Shown: piece after piece, positions 36,182 to 45,267 of the stretch
Layout: every line of letters begins with the position of its first letter
Position numbering within the stretch: position 1 is the stretch's first letter
NCBI GenBank assembly: GCA_040755535.1
Contig: JBFMAV010000008.1
Coordinates: 1-64,000, forward strand
Length of the DNA stretch: 64,000 bases
Direction of reading: 5' to 3'
From: Aquabacter sp040755535
Lineage (GTDB): Bacteria; Pseudomonadota; Alphaproteobacteria; Rhizobiales; Xanthobacteraceae
Program-made: the position numbers and the translations under genes
Notes under the pieces: generated by a model
Database searches by the model: none
Told to the model about the DNA's origin: nothing
What the model saw: only the letters and a program-made list of their open reading frames with translations

Positions 36182-37318
36182 TTATGCGGGCGTGCGGTCT
36201 GAAATGGCGAAGGTGAGCTTGATCCGCGTTCCCGGGTGGCCCGGTGCGAACTGGATCTGGGCTTCGAGTTTCGACGCCATGGCGCGCACGATCCGGTTGC
36301 CGAGGCCTGACGCTGCCGGCTCGATGGTGTCCGGCAGGCCTATTCCGTCGTCCTCGACGCACAGAACGCCCTGTGGGCCATCGGCCCGCAAGGCGATCCG
36401 CACGGGGCCCGATCCCTCGGGATAGGCATATTTCGAGGCGTTGATCACCAGTTCGGTCACGATCACGCCGAGAGCCACCGCACGGTCGGGATCGATCAGG
36501 ATTCGGTCTGCCTCGACGGACAGCGTGATCCCCGTTGTGCCGTTATGGGCGGAAATCTGGAGATCATCGACGAGCGAAACGAGATATTGATCGAGCGCGA
36601 CGCTCGCCACCTGATCCGAAGTATAGAGCCGCCGATGCACCTGCGCGACGGCGGCGACGCGCCCGCGCGCGGCCCGAAGCGCCTCCTGCACCTCGGGGTT
36701 TGCGGCAGCATTCGCCTGCACATGAAGCATCGCCATGATGATCTGGAGCGAATTTCCCACGCGGTGGGTCATTTCGCGCAGAAGAAGCGCACGCTCCGCC
36801 GCCAGTGCCTCAAAGCGGTCCCGCGCGGCCCGGATCTCGGCCTCCGCTGCCTCATGGGCCTTGCGAATGCGGACGTTCTGGATGGCGCCGTCGAGTGCGG
36901 ACCGCAGCAACTCGATGAAGTCCCCTTGGACCTCCTTGATGACATAGTCGGCCGCCCCCGCCTTCAGCGCGGCAATGGCGACGCGGCTCTCCTGGGTCCC
37001 GGTCACATAGACCACCGGCGGCGGGTCCGGCATGGCACGGATCGCGGCCAGCGTTTCCAGCCCATCCTGGCCGGGCATGAAATGATCGAGTGCCACCGCT
37101 TCGATGCCGCCGCGCTCGATTAAAGCCAGACCTTCCGGCCCGCTGGTGGCAAGTTCCACCACGTAACCCATGCGCGAAAGCTTCCGGCGGACCAGTCGTC
37201 CCAGCCCCGGATCGTCGTCGATATACAAAACTCGGACGCCCTCGTCCGCTAACCCCGGCTCGGCTGGACCGGGGACCGTCTCGGCGGCGGATGCGAAGTC
37301 GCCTCTGTCGTCCACCAT
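36182..37318 (-). CDS. receiver domain-HisKA_2/HWE histidine kinase hybrid
   Basis: The 378-residue soluble protein has an N-terminal receiver (YIDDDPGLGRLVRRKL, phospho-acceptor D78 in ALDHFMPGQDG, then VYVTGTQ and a Lys in VIKEVQG). A coiled linker follows at 140-180. The kinase domain has REMTHRVGNSLQIIMAML (H185) and an ATPase part with LVINASKYAYPEG and DDGIGLP. It lacks membrane segments. It is the last gene of a three-gene operon, 4 bases after the small response regulator. Confidence 0.88.
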   Translation of the reverse strand: MVDDRGDFASAAETVPGPAEPGLADEGVRVLYIDDDPGLGRLVRRKLSRMGYVVELATSGPEGLALIERGGIEAVALDHFMPGQDGLETLAAIRAMPDPPPVVYVTGTQESRVAIAALKAGAADYVIKEVQGDFIELLRSALDGAIQNVRIRKAHEAAEAEIRAARDRFEALAAERALLLREMTHRVGNSLQIIMAMLHVQANAAANPEVQEALRAARGRVAAVAQVHRRLYTSDQVASVALDQYLVSLVDDLQISAHNGTTGITLSVEADRILIDPDRAVALGVIVTELVINASKYAYPEGSGPVRIALRADGPQGVLCVEDDGIGLPDTIEPAASGLGNRIVRAMASKLEAQIQFAPGHPGTRIKLTFAISDRTPA

Positions 37319-37322
37319 GGAG

Positions 37323-37760
37323 CTATTTCGCCTCGGGCACCTGGATTACTGAGAAGAATAGGCCGAGCTGGCGGATGGCGTTCGCGAAATTTTCGTAATT
37401 CACCGGCTTCGTCACATATACGTTGGCGCCCAGATCATAACACCGCTGAATTTCCATCTTATCGTCGGTTGTGGTGAGGACCACGACAGGGGAGCGGCGC
37501 AGATGCTCGTTCTCCTTGATCCGCCGGAGAATGTCGACACCGGTCATGTCCGGCAGGTTGAGATCCAGCAACACCAGAAGCGCCCGCCCGGCATTGACCG
37601 CACCACTGCCATCCGGACCGAACAGGTGGGCGAGGGCGGATGTCCCGTCGCGGAATGCGACGATGTCGTTCAAGACGCCCGCGCGGCGAATATTCTTCTC
37701 GATCAGGCGCGCATGACCCTCGTCATCCTCGACCATGATGATGGTGACGTGATTGACCAT
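37323..37760 (-). CDS. single-domain response regulator (Rcp1-like)
   Basis: The 145-residue receiver has acidic pocket VEDDEGHARLIEKNIRRAG, phospho-Asp D66 in LLDLNLPDMTG, T in VVLTTTDD and K in VTKPVNYENF. It has no output domain, so it probably passes phosphate between the kinases on each side. It starts one base after the sensor kinase stop. Confidence 0.92.
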   Translation of the reverse strand: MVNHVTIIMVEDDEGHARLIEKNIRRAGVLNDIVAFRDGTSALAHLFGPDGSGAVNAGRALLVLLDLNLPDMTGVDILRRIKENEHLRRSPVVVLTTTDDKMEIQRCYDLGANVYVTKPVNYENFANAIRQLGLFFSVIQVPEAK

Positions 37761-37761
37761 C

Positions 37762-39261
37762 TTACTCGTCCTCTTGGTGCGCGAGCTTCAGGGCCTTGGG
37801 CAGGGTCACCTTGAACGTGGTGCCTTTGCCGAGTTCCGAATCAAGTATGACCGATCCGCCAAGCCTGCGCACGAGGGTTCGCACATGGGCAAGGCCAATT
37901 CCATCGCCCGGCCGGTCCTGCGGACCGGAGCGGCGAAACAGTTCGAACACACGCGTCTTGTCCCGCGCATCGATGCCCCGTCCATTGTCGCTCACGCTGA
38001 AGGTGACATAAGCGGCTGTCTCGTTGGCGGTGATCTGGATGCGACCAGGAACGTCGGTGCGCAAATATTTGACGGCATTGTCGATGAGATTGGTGAAAAT
38101 CTGCTCCAACGCCATGCGGTCGGAGACGATGGTCGGCATCGGCCCCACTTCGACGCGTCCCTCGCGCTCGATGAGTTGGTGCGCGACCGTGGCAGTGATG
38201 CTGTCCAGCAAAATCCGCATGTCGACGGGCGCCGGTTGGAGCTCCGCGCGTCCCTGGCGGGACAGGTCGAGGATCGCCTTGATCAGGCGGTCCATCTTGA
38301 CGATGGACGCCTTGATGAATCCGAACGCTTCCTGGAAATCGGCTGCCAGGGCCTCATCCTGTGCGCCCTCGGTATCGCCGGCCCGCAGGCGCAAGGCCTC
38401 GAGCCGATGAAACAGATCCGTGCGCAACTCCTCCAACTCGCTCGTGAAGCCCATGATGTTGACGAGGGGCGAGCGCAGGTCGTGGCTGACGATATAGGCG
38501 AACGTCTGAATTTCCTGGTTGGCTTCCTGAAGGTCCGCCGTCCGCTCCTCGACACGCTTTTCCAGATCCTCGTTGATCACGGAAAGCGCCGCATGAGCCT
38601 GGCGCAGGGCGCGCGTCGTGCGCTGGGAGAGATGCACCGAGACACCCGCGACAGTGATGATCGCAACGACACCGACGATGCTGACGATGAGCAGCCATTG
38701 TGCGGAGGCTGACGCGGAGGCCGTCCGCAGCTGCAACAGCCGGTCTTCCTCCGCCTTCATGGTGTCGGCGATCTGGGTGATGGTGCGCATCAGCTCCTCG
38801 CCCACATCGGTGACCACCACCTGAAGCGCCGCCTCCCACTGGCCCTCGCGCCCAAGGGAAACCGTGCGCTGCATCTCACTCATCTTGCGGTGAACCAGAG
38901 GAATGAGCCCGTCCACCGTCGCAACCTGCGCCGCATTGTCGGAGACCAGCGCGCGCAGCTTCTCCAGCGCGGGTCCGATGGCGTTGGACGAAGCGTCGAA
39001 CAGGTCCAGATAGTCCGCGTTTCGGGTCAGCAGGAAGCCGCGCTGCGCGCTTTCCGCGCGCCGAACGAAGATCTGGATCGCGGCGACCGTATTCTCCACT
39101 TCCAGCGTATGCGCCACGGCCCCCGCATCCTTGCGGGCCTGGTTCACCAGCCAGATCGACACACCGGAAATAGCGATCAGGATCGCGAAACCGCAAGCCA
39201 GCAGGACGGGCTGGCTGAGACGTGCAATCCAGGACCCCTGGGACGGGAGCCGCGTGATCAT
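37762..39261 (-). CDS. CHASE3-domain sensor histidine kinase
   Basis: The 499-residue inner-membrane kinase has helices at about 17-39 and 189-210 that flank a periplasmic CHASE3 domain (RRAESAQRGFLLTRNADYLDLFD). A coiled coil leads to the dimerisation and phospho-site FAYIVSHDLRSPLVNIMGF (H260). The ATPase domain has LIDNAVKYLR, VSDNGRGID and a GDGIGLAHVR box. ATG 39261 is chosen because the longer frame adds unconserved sequence. It opens the three-gene signalling operon. Confidence 0.9.
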   Translation of the reverse strand: MITRLPSQGSWIARLSQPVLLACGFAILIAISGVSIWLVNQARKDAGAVAHTLEVENTVAAIQIFVRRAESAQRGFLLTRNADYLDLFDASSNAIGPALEKLRALVSDNAAQVATVDGLIPLVHRKMSEMQRTVSLGREGQWEAALQVVVTDVGEELMRTITQIADTMKAEEDRLLQLRTASASASAQWLLIVSIVGVVAIITVAGVSVHLSQRTTRALRQAHAALSVINEDLEKRVEERTADLQEANQEIQTFAYIVSHDLRSPLVNIMGFTSELEELRTDLFHRLEALRLRAGDTEGAQDEALAADFQEAFGFIKASIVKMDRLIKAILDLSRQGRAELQPAPVDMRILLDSITATVAHQLIEREGRVEVGPMPTIVSDRMALEQIFTNLIDNAVKYLRTDVPGRIQITANETAAYVTFSVSDNGRGIDARDKTRVFELFRRSGPQDRPGDGIGLAHVRTLVRRLGGSVILDSELGKGTTFKVTLPKALKLAHQEDE

Positions 39262-39479
39262 GCGAGGGACTGCTCCGGCGTAAGACGAGGAAAATACAGG
39301 CCGGAATGGCCCCCGGATTCGGCGGTGGAGGGGCGGCCGCCTTCCTTGCCCGTCATTGACTGAACAACAATCCAGTAAAGCGCAAGCAAAAAAACCATAA
39401 TTAAAGGCATAGCTGTAGCTTGTCGGCGCGCCCGGAACGCGCTTGGATAGAGACATCGAATTTTTTGTGTTGGAGTATC

Positions 39480-40862
39480 ATGCAGGCGAAGGAACGCGAG
39501 CCGCGCGCGGAGGCGATGGCACTGGGCGATCAGAGCGAGGAGGCGGTGGCCTTCATCAAGGCGTATGGGATCCCGGAGATCGTCGAGGTTCTCCTGCCCG
39601 ACACCAGCGGCGTCTTGCGCGGCAAATGGCTTCCCGGCAGCGCCATGAGCAAGCTCTGGAAAAGCGGCGTTCCCATCCCTCTGTCGATTTTCGGTCTCGA
39701 TATCTGGGGCTGCGAGGTGGAAGCCACGGGCATCCATCTGGAAACCGGCGACAAGGACGGCCTGTGTTGGCCCATTCCCGGAACGCTGAAGCCTGTTCCC
39801 TGGGCGCCCCGGCCGTCCGCGCAGGTTCTCATGACCATGCATGAACCCAGCGGCGCCCCCTGGATGCTGGATCCGCGTCAGCAACTGGCGCGCGTCGTGG
39901 ATCGCTTTGCGGCGCGCGGGCTTTCGCCATGTGTGGCGTTCGAACTGGAATTTTATCTCCTGAAGCCGGGAGAGAACGGCGCCCCGCCGCAACCCGTCTT
40001 TTCCACCGAGGGGCAGGCGCGCCAGAACATGTATGCCATGTCGGACCTGGACGCCTTCGCGCCCCTGCTCCACGACATGCGCACCGCCGCCGCGGCTCAA
40101 GGGCTGCCCACGGACACCGTGATCTCCGAGGCGGCGCCCGGCCAGTTCGAGGTGAATCTCTACCACAAGGAGGATGCGCTCGGGGCGGCGGACGACGCCA
40201 TCCTGCTGCGCCGCCTGATCGACGGCGTCGCGCGCCGCCACGGGCTGCGCGCGACCTTCATGGCCAAGCCACTGCTGGATTTTGCCGGCAATGGCATGCA
40301 TGTGCATGTGAGCCTGAAGGATTCGAGCGGCGCCAATGCCTTCGGCGTGCCCGGCAGCGGAGAGCGGCTGATGCGGCATGCGGCCGGCGGGCTGCTTGCC
40401 ACCATGGCGGATTGCACTTTGCTGTTCGTGCCGAGCTTCAACGGCTATCGGCGCCTTGTCCCCGGCTCCTACGCGCCGACGGGTATCACCTGGGGGTTCG
40501 ATAACCGATCGGTGGCCGTGCGTGTGCCGAACGGACCGCCCGAGGCGGCGCGCCTGGAGCATCGGATCGCCGGCGCGGAGGCGCACCCGCATCTGGTGCT
40601 GGCTGCCATCCTGGCAGGCATGCTGGAAGGCATCGAAGCGGGGATCGAGCCGCCGGAGCCCCTGACGGGCAGCGCCTATGATCATGACGCTCCGCTGCTG
40701 TCTCCGTCCATGGCCGAGGCGATCGCGCGCTTCTCCAGTTCGCCATTCATCGAACGGGCCTTCGGCCCGGAATACCGGCGCGTTTATGCCGTGATGAAAG
40801 AAGAGGAACTGGCAGCCTTCTCGCGCACCATCCTGCCTCTGGAATATGAAACCTATCTGTGA
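39480..40862 (+). CDS. glutamine synthetase family protein (gamma-glutamylpolyamine synthetase-like)
   Basis: The 460-residue enzyme has the GS-family N-terminal LLPDTSGVLRGKWLP and the catalytic domain with FELEFYLL, EAAPGQFEVNLYHKEDAL, GNGMHVHVSL and the ATP loop FVPSFNGYRRLVPGSYAPT. The segment NGYRR and short length fit GlnT/PuuA-type ligases that glutamylate amines rather than ammonia assimilation GS. A polyamine importer lies 27 kb away, but a functional link is only suggestive. ATG 39480 gives family length. Confidence 0.85.
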   Translation: MQAKEREPRAEAMALGDQSEEAVAFIKAYGIPEIVEVLLPDTSGVLRGKWLPGSAMSKLWKSGVPIPLSIFGLDIWGCEVEATGIHLETGDKDGLCWPIPGTLKPVPWAPRPSAQVLMTMHEPSGAPWMLDPRQQLARVVDRFAARGLSPCVAFELEFYLLKPGENGAPPQPVFSTEGQARQNMYAMSDLDAFAPLLHDMRTAAAAQGLPTDTVISEAAPGQFEVNLYHKEDALGAADDAILLRRLIDGVARRHGLRATFMAKPLLDFAGNGMHVHVSLKDSSGANAFGVPGSGERLMRHAAGGLLATMADCTLLFVPSFNGYRRLVPGSYAPTGITWGFDNRSVAVRVPNGPPEAARLEHRIAGAEAHPHLVLAAILAGMLEGIEAGIEPPEPLTGSAYDHDAPLLSPSMAEAIARFSSSPFIERAFGPEYRRVYAVMKEEELAAFSRTILPLEYETYL

Positions 40863-40972
40863 GGGAAGCGCCGGTCGGACCCGGCCGGCGTTCGCCTATA
40901 GAACCTGACCCGATCCCGCTGAATCAATCGGATCGGTGACTCAGTCTTTCATTTATTCTTAGCGCCTCGTTT

Positions 40973-41003
40973 GCCGATCTGATTGCGAGGCAATCAGATC
41001 GGC
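40973..41003. terminator. 31-bp perfect hairpin between convergent genes
   Basis: GCCGATCTGATTGC (40973-40986) and GCAATCAGATCGGC (40990-41003) form a 14-bp perfect stem with loop GAG. It lies between the 3' ends of the glutamine synthetase-like gene and a small minus-strand gene. No T-tract follows on either strand, so it may be a bidirectional terminator or a protein-binding palindrome. Confidence 0.55.
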
Positions 41004-41022
41004 ATGTGCTCTATCGCGTCAA

Positions 41023-41232
41023 TCAGCCGACGCCGCCCGTCGTCTTGACCTTGGTCTGCGGGCCGTTCGGGTCACGGGGGGAAATTCCGCCGGATATGCC
41101 GTGCGATGACCCGGGCGTGCCGCCGGTAAATCCCCCGGACGGACCATGGGAAATCCGTGCGGCGGGCATCGCCTTTGGTGCCGATTGAGGCATCTGTTCG
41201 ATCGGCTGGCGTGTCTGGGATGCGAGGTTCAT
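41023..41232 (-). CDS. small Gly/Pro/Ser-rich hypothetical protein
   Basis: The 69-residue product starts MNLASQTRQPIEQMPQSAPK and continues with a disordered Gly/Pro/Ser-rich part (GPSGGFTGGTPGSSHGISGG). An excellent Shine-Dalgarno (GGGAGGATGAC) lies directly before ATG 41232, which supports translation. No signal peptide or domain is recognised. It is divergent from a 34-codon membrane protein gene and shares with it an FNR-like box. Confidence 0.6.
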   Translation of the reverse strand: MNLASQTRQPIEQMPQSAPKAMPAARISHGPSGGFTGGTPGSSHGISGGISPRDPNGPQTKVKTTGGVG

Positions 41233-41301
41233 GTCATCCTCCCTCTCTTGTTATATCTTCGACATGGGGATGCAGGGTGCCAATGTCCAGGGGGCGGGCA
41301 T

Positions 41302-41315
41302 TTGCGCGAGATCAA
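41302..41315. promoter_or_regulatory. FNR/FixK-like box
   Basis: TTGCGCGAGATCAA fits the TTG-N8-CAA core of FNR/FixK sites and has a full ATCAA right half. It lies between two divergent small genes, 53 bases before the ATG at 41368 and 70 bases before the ATG at 41232. No clear -10 hexamer is seen at the expected distance. Confidence 0.45.
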
Positions 41316-41367
41316 TGCGCCTTTCCATCTGACATGGCGGTCTTGAGCGGATCAGGGGAGGTCCGTC

Positions 41368-41472
41368 ATGCCCGCCAGCACCGCCATTGTCGTGTCCGCC
41401 ATCGTTGTTCTGTTCGTGGGCTTTGCGCTCGTGCTCGCTTGGGCGGATCGCCATTGCGTGAGCAAGCACTGA
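41368..41472 (+). CDS. 34-residue single-pass membrane protein
   Basis: The product is MPASTAIVVSAIVVLFVGFA, then LVLAWADRHCVSKH. One hydrophobic helix spans about residues 6-26, followed by a short charged tail with one Cys. GGGGAGG at 41355-41361 lies 6 bases before the ATG, a strong ribosome-binding site. It resembles the very small membrane proteins that accompany respiratory or stress genes. The upstream FNR/FixK-like box suggests oxygen control; both points are inferences. Confidence 0.6.
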   Translation: MPASTAIVVSAIVVLFVGFALVLAWADRHCVSKH

Positions 41473-41511
41473 GAAAGCCCCGCACGCGGTTCGGCGCGTC
41501 TCTGACCGCAG

Positions 41512-42960
41512 TCAGTGATCGGACATTTCACTGCGCGGGTCGGGCATGGTGTTTTGCCGCGCGGCCTTGGGCGCGGCCATTTCCGCGCCCGCGTCCTTGG
41601 GCAAGCGCAGGAAGCTGAAGACCGACAGCGCGCTGATGGCCGCCACCAGCAGAAAGGCGGGGGTGAAGTCGGACAGGATGAGGTCTTCGCTGCCTCTGCC
41701 CGCGCGCATCGCTTCGAGCACGATCCCGGCGACCGCCACGCCCATGGACAGGGACACTTGCTGCGCCACGCTGGCGAAGGATGTGGCGCGGCTCATGTCG
41801 TGCTGGCTGACATCGGCATAGACGATGGCGTTGAGCGCGGTGAACTCCAGCGACCGGAAGAAGCCGCCGATCAGCAGGACGCCGACAATGGCAAGGTGCG
41901 GGGTCTGCGGCGTGAAGATAGCGTTGGCGGCAATGAAGGCCGAGGAAATCAGGCTGTTCGCCACCAGAACCCGGCGGAATCCGAACCGGCGGATGATCGG
42001 CGCGGCGGTCGTCTTCATCACCATGGCCCCCGCGGAGGAGGCGAAGGTGAGCAGCCCCGAGGCAAAAGGGGAGAGGCCGAAGCAGACCTGAAGCATCAGC
42101 GGAAGCAGAAAGGGCAGCGCGCCGATGCCGATGCGGAAGGCAGAGGCCCCCACCACGCCGGCGCGGAACGTGGCGAGCTTCAAGAGGCCAAGGTCCAGAA
42201 CGGCGTGCGGCGTGCGTCGGGCATGCGCCACATAGAGCGCGAAGGTGACCGCGCCGACGCCGATGGCGCTGAGCGCGACCCAGGATGGGGTCTGCGCCTC
42301 GCCGAACAGGGCGAAGCCGAACACCAGGCCGGCCAGTCCCACCCCTGACAGCACCAATCCTTTCAGGTCCAGCGGCGGTACGTCCTCCTCGCGGACATTC
42401 TCGATGAAGCGCGTGGCGAGGATGACGCCGAGGACGCCGATGGGGACATTGATGAAGAAAATGAGCCGCCAGTCGAAATAGGTGGTGATGAGCCCTCCGA
42501 GAGGCGGGCCGAGAACCGGCCCCAGCAAGGCGGGCACCGTCAGCCAGGCGAGAGCGGAAACCAGTTCCGCCTTCGGGATGGATCGCAGGATCACAAGGCG
42601 CCCGACCGGCACCATCATGGCGCCGCCCATGCCCTGGATGATGCGGTAGAGCACGAAGTCGTACAGGCTCGTGGACAGGCCGCAGAGGATGGAGCCCATC
42701 GTGAAGATCACGATCGCCGAGCGGAAGATGGTGCGCGCGCCATAGCGATCCGCCGCCCAGCCCGAGGCGGGAATGAAGACGGCAAGACTGAGCAGATACG
42801 AGGTCAAGGCCAGCTTCAGCGAGACCGGGTCCTCGTTCAAGGATTCGGCGATGGCCGGCAGCGCAGTGGAGATGACGGTCGAATCCACCTGCTCCATGAA
42901 CAGGGCGCAGGCGACGATGAGCGGAATCAGCACATGCCGGGGGAGCGTGGGGACGGGCAT
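41512..42960 (-). CDS. MFS drug-resistance transporter, DHA2 (EmrB/QacA) family
   Basis: The 482-residue protein has 14 predicted membrane segments. It starts PTLPRHVLIPLIVACALFMEQVDSTVISTALPAIAESL (read over residues 3-40), where the Asp after VDSTVI is the DHA2 motif. Motif A-like GWAADRYGARTIFRSAI and motif C-like PALLGPVLGPPLGGLI follow. It exports drugs or other amphiphiles by proton antiport. No regulator or membrane fusion partner is adjacent. Confidence 0.9.
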   Translation of the reverse strand: MPVPTLPRHVLIPLIVACALFMEQVDSTVISTALPAIAESLNEDPVSLKLALTSYLLSLAVFIPASGWAADRYGARTIFRSAIVIFTMGSILCGLSTSLYDFVLYRIIQGMGGAMMVPVGRLVILRSIPKAELVSALAWLTVPALLGPVLGPPLGGLITTYFDWRLIFFINVPIGVLGVILATRFIENVREEDVPPLDLKGLVLSGVGLAGLVFGFALFGEAQTPSWVALSAIGVGAVTFALYVAHARRTPHAVLDLGLLKLATFRAGVVGASAFRIGIGALPFLLPLMLQVCFGLSPFASGLLTFASSAGAMVMKTTAAPIIRRFGFRRVLVANSLISSAFIAANAIFTPQTPHLAIVGVLLIGGFFRSLEFTALNAIVYADVSQHDMSRATSFASVAQQVSLSMGVAVAGIVLEAMRAGRGSEDLILSDFTPAFLLVAAISALSVFSFLRLPKDAGAEMAAPKAARQNTMPDPRSEMSDH

Positions 42961-43171
42961 AAGCGGGCTTTTTGTACGCGCGACGGGATGGCGGACGGCA
43001 TGGCGCGGCCAAGACCTTTCTTTCCTCTAACACACACACGGCCCCTCGCCAGTCACACGCACGTATGAAAGTGGCGACCGCCCTTGTCGGCGCAGCCGAA
43101 ATCCACGACCTTGCGCTTCCCCGGCGGCCGATCTCGTGTTCCGGGTCACGCTCCACTCAAGGCGCAGGGCG

Positions 43172-45211
43172 ATGGATTTCTTTTCCCTCTACAGCCACGA
43201 TTTCATCCGCATCGCCTCCTGCGTTCCGCGCGCGCGGGTCGCGGATCCGGCCTTCGCGGCGGAAGAGACCTTGCGTCTTGCCCAGGAGGGACATGCGGCG
43301 GGAACGGCGATCCTGCTCTTTCCCGAGCTTGGCCTGTCCTCCTATGCCATCGACGACCTGCTGTTCCAGGACGCGCTCCTCGACAGTGTGCAGGCGGCGC
43401 TCAGGCAGATTGTGGAGGCCGCGCGCGCGCTCGATCCGATCCTGGTGGTGGGGGCGCCTCTGCGGGCCGGCGGCCGGCTCTATAATTGCGGGCTGGTGAT
43501 CCACCGGGGAGCTATCCTCGGCGTGGTTCCCAAGACCTACCTGCCGAACTACCGCGAATTCTACGAGCAGCGCCATTTCACCACCGGCGCGGGGACAAGC
43601 GGCACCATCGCCCTCGCGGGGCAGGAGGTTCCCTTCGGCACGGATCTTCTGTTCCGGACCACAGGGGCGGTGCCCGTGACTTTTCACGTGGAGATCTGCG
43701 AAGACGTATGGGTCCCGCTGCCCCCTTCCACCCGTGCGGCCCTCAACGGCGCGGAGATCCTGCTCAACCTGTCGGCCAGCAACATCACGATCGGAAAGGC
43801 GGAGACGCGCCGGCTGCTCTGCGCCAGCCAGTCCGCGCGCGCCGTCGCGGCCTATGCTTATTCCGCGGCGGGGCCGGGGGAATCCACCACGGACCTCGCA
43901 TGGGACGGCCACGCCGCGGTGTTCGAATATGGCGATCTGCTCGCGGAGACCCCGCGCTTTCCCGCCGGCGCCGTCATGGCGCAGGCAGATGTTGATCTTG
44001 GTCGCATCCGCCAGGAACGCATGCGGATGAACAGTTTCGGGCTGTGCGCGCGCGAGGAGGGGGATCGCGGCCCGGCTTATCGCGAGGTCGTCTTCGCGCT
44101 TGAGGGACCGCAGCATTGTGTGCCCCTGGAGCGTGCCGTGGAACGCTTCCCCTTCGTGCCGTCGAACCCGGCGCGGCTGCGGGAGGACTGCTACGAAGCC
44201 TACAACATCCAGGTTCAGGGGCTCGCCAAGCGGATCGCCTCGTCCGGGGCCGAGACGCTCGTGATCGGGGTCTCTGGGGGCCTCGATTCCACCCAGGCTC
44301 TCATCGTCGCCACGCGCGCCATGGAGTCCCTCGGACGAGACCGAAGTGAGGTTCTGGCCTATACGCTGCCCGGCTTTGCCACATCGGATGACACCAAGGC
44401 CAATGCCTGGGCGCTGATGCGGGCGCTCGGTGTCACCGCGCAGGAGATCGACATCCGCCCCGCCGCCCGCCAGATGCTCGCGGATCTGCGCCATCCGTTC
44501 GCGGGCGGAGATCCCGTCTATGACGTGACGTTCGAGAATGTTCAGGCGGGGCTGCGCACCGATTATCTCTTCCGCCTCGCCAACCAGAATCGCGGTCTGG
44601 TCGTGGGCACGGGCGATCTCTCGGAGCTTGGGCTCGGCTGGTGCACGTTCGGCGTGGGCGACCACATGAGCCATTACAACGTCAATGCGTCGGTGCCGAA
44701 GACGCTCATTCAACATCTCATCAGGTTCGTCGCGGCCTCCGGCGATGTGTCCGAGCAGACCGCACAGGTGCTTCATGCCATCCTGGCCACGGAAATCTCG
44801 CCGGAGCTCGTGCCTGCGCAGGATGGCAAGCCCATTCAGTCCACCCAGGCCATTGTCGGCCCTTATGCGTTGCAGGACTTCAATCTCTTCTACCTCACCC
44901 GCTACGGGTTCCGGCCGTCCAAGATCGCCTTCCTGTCGCACCACGCCTGGAGCGATGCGGCGCGCGGCGCTTGGCCGGTGGACCTGCCGGAGGAGGAAAA
45001 GCGGGCCTATGACCTGCCTGAGATCCGTCACTGGCTGGACGTGTTTCTCCGCCGCTTCTTCGCCAACCAGTTCAAGCGGTCCACGTTGCCGAACGGGCCG
45101 AAAATCACGTCGGGGGGCTCGCTCTCCCCGCGCGGCGACTGGCGCGCACCCTCTGACGGTGACGCGGGTCCCTGGCTCGCGGACCTTGCGGCGCACGTCC
45201 CCGTGGCGTGA
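43172..45211 (+). CDS. nadE: glutamine-dependent NAD+ synthetase
   Basis: The 679-residue enzyme makes NAD from deamido-NAD, ATP and glutamine. The N-terminal glutaminase (nitrilase-fold) has FPELGLSSYAIDDL, KTYLPNYREFYEQRHF and the Cys in HVEICEDVWVP. The C-terminal synthetase has the P-loop GVSGGLDSTQALIVA. ATG 43172 (MDFFSLYSHDFIRIA) is chosen, as the two-domain family starts with this motif. The gene is followed directly by an ABC exporter gene. Confidence 0.93.
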   Translation: MDFFSLYSHDFIRIASCVPRARVADPAFAAEETLRLAQEGHAAGTAILLFPELGLSSYAIDDLLFQDALLDSVQAALRQIVEAARALDPILVVGAPLRAGGRLYNCGLVIHRGAILGVVPKTYLPNYREFYEQRHFTTGAGTSGTIALAGQEVPFGTDLLFRTTGAVPVTFHVEICEDVWVPLPPSTRAALNGAEILLNLSASNITIGKAETRRLLCASQSARAVAAYAYSAAGPGESTTDLAWDGHAAVFEYGDLLAETPRFPAGAVMAQADVDLGRIRQERMRMNSFGLCAREEGDRGPAYREVVFALEGPQHCVPLERAVERFPFVPSNPARLREDCYEAYNIQVQGLAKRIASSGAETLVIGVSGGLDSTQALIVATRAMESLGRDRSEVLAYTLPGFATSDDTKANAWALMRALGVTAQEIDIRPAARQMLADLRHPFAGGDPVYDVTFENVQAGLRTDYLFRLANQNRGLVVGTGDLSELGLGWCTFGVGDHMSHYNVNASVPKTLIQHLIRFVAASGDVSEQTAQVLHAILATEISPELVPAQDGKPIQSTQAIVGPYALQDFNLFYLTRYGFRPSKIAFLSHHAWSDAARGAWPVDLPEEEKRAYDLPEIRHWLDVFLRRFFANQFKRSTLPNGPKITSGGSLSPRGDWRAPSDGDAGPWLADLAAHVPVA

Positions 45212-45267
45212 AAGGTCTGGCGGTCTGCGCGGACTGGTTGCATTCTTCTCTCGAAAGGCGGGGGATT

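Noticed and set aside
45208..45267. GTG 45208 start of the ABC exporter overlapping nadE
   Set aside because: The added 20 residues look unconserved and ATG 45268 has a better ribosome-binding site. It remains possible because of the GTGA overlap.
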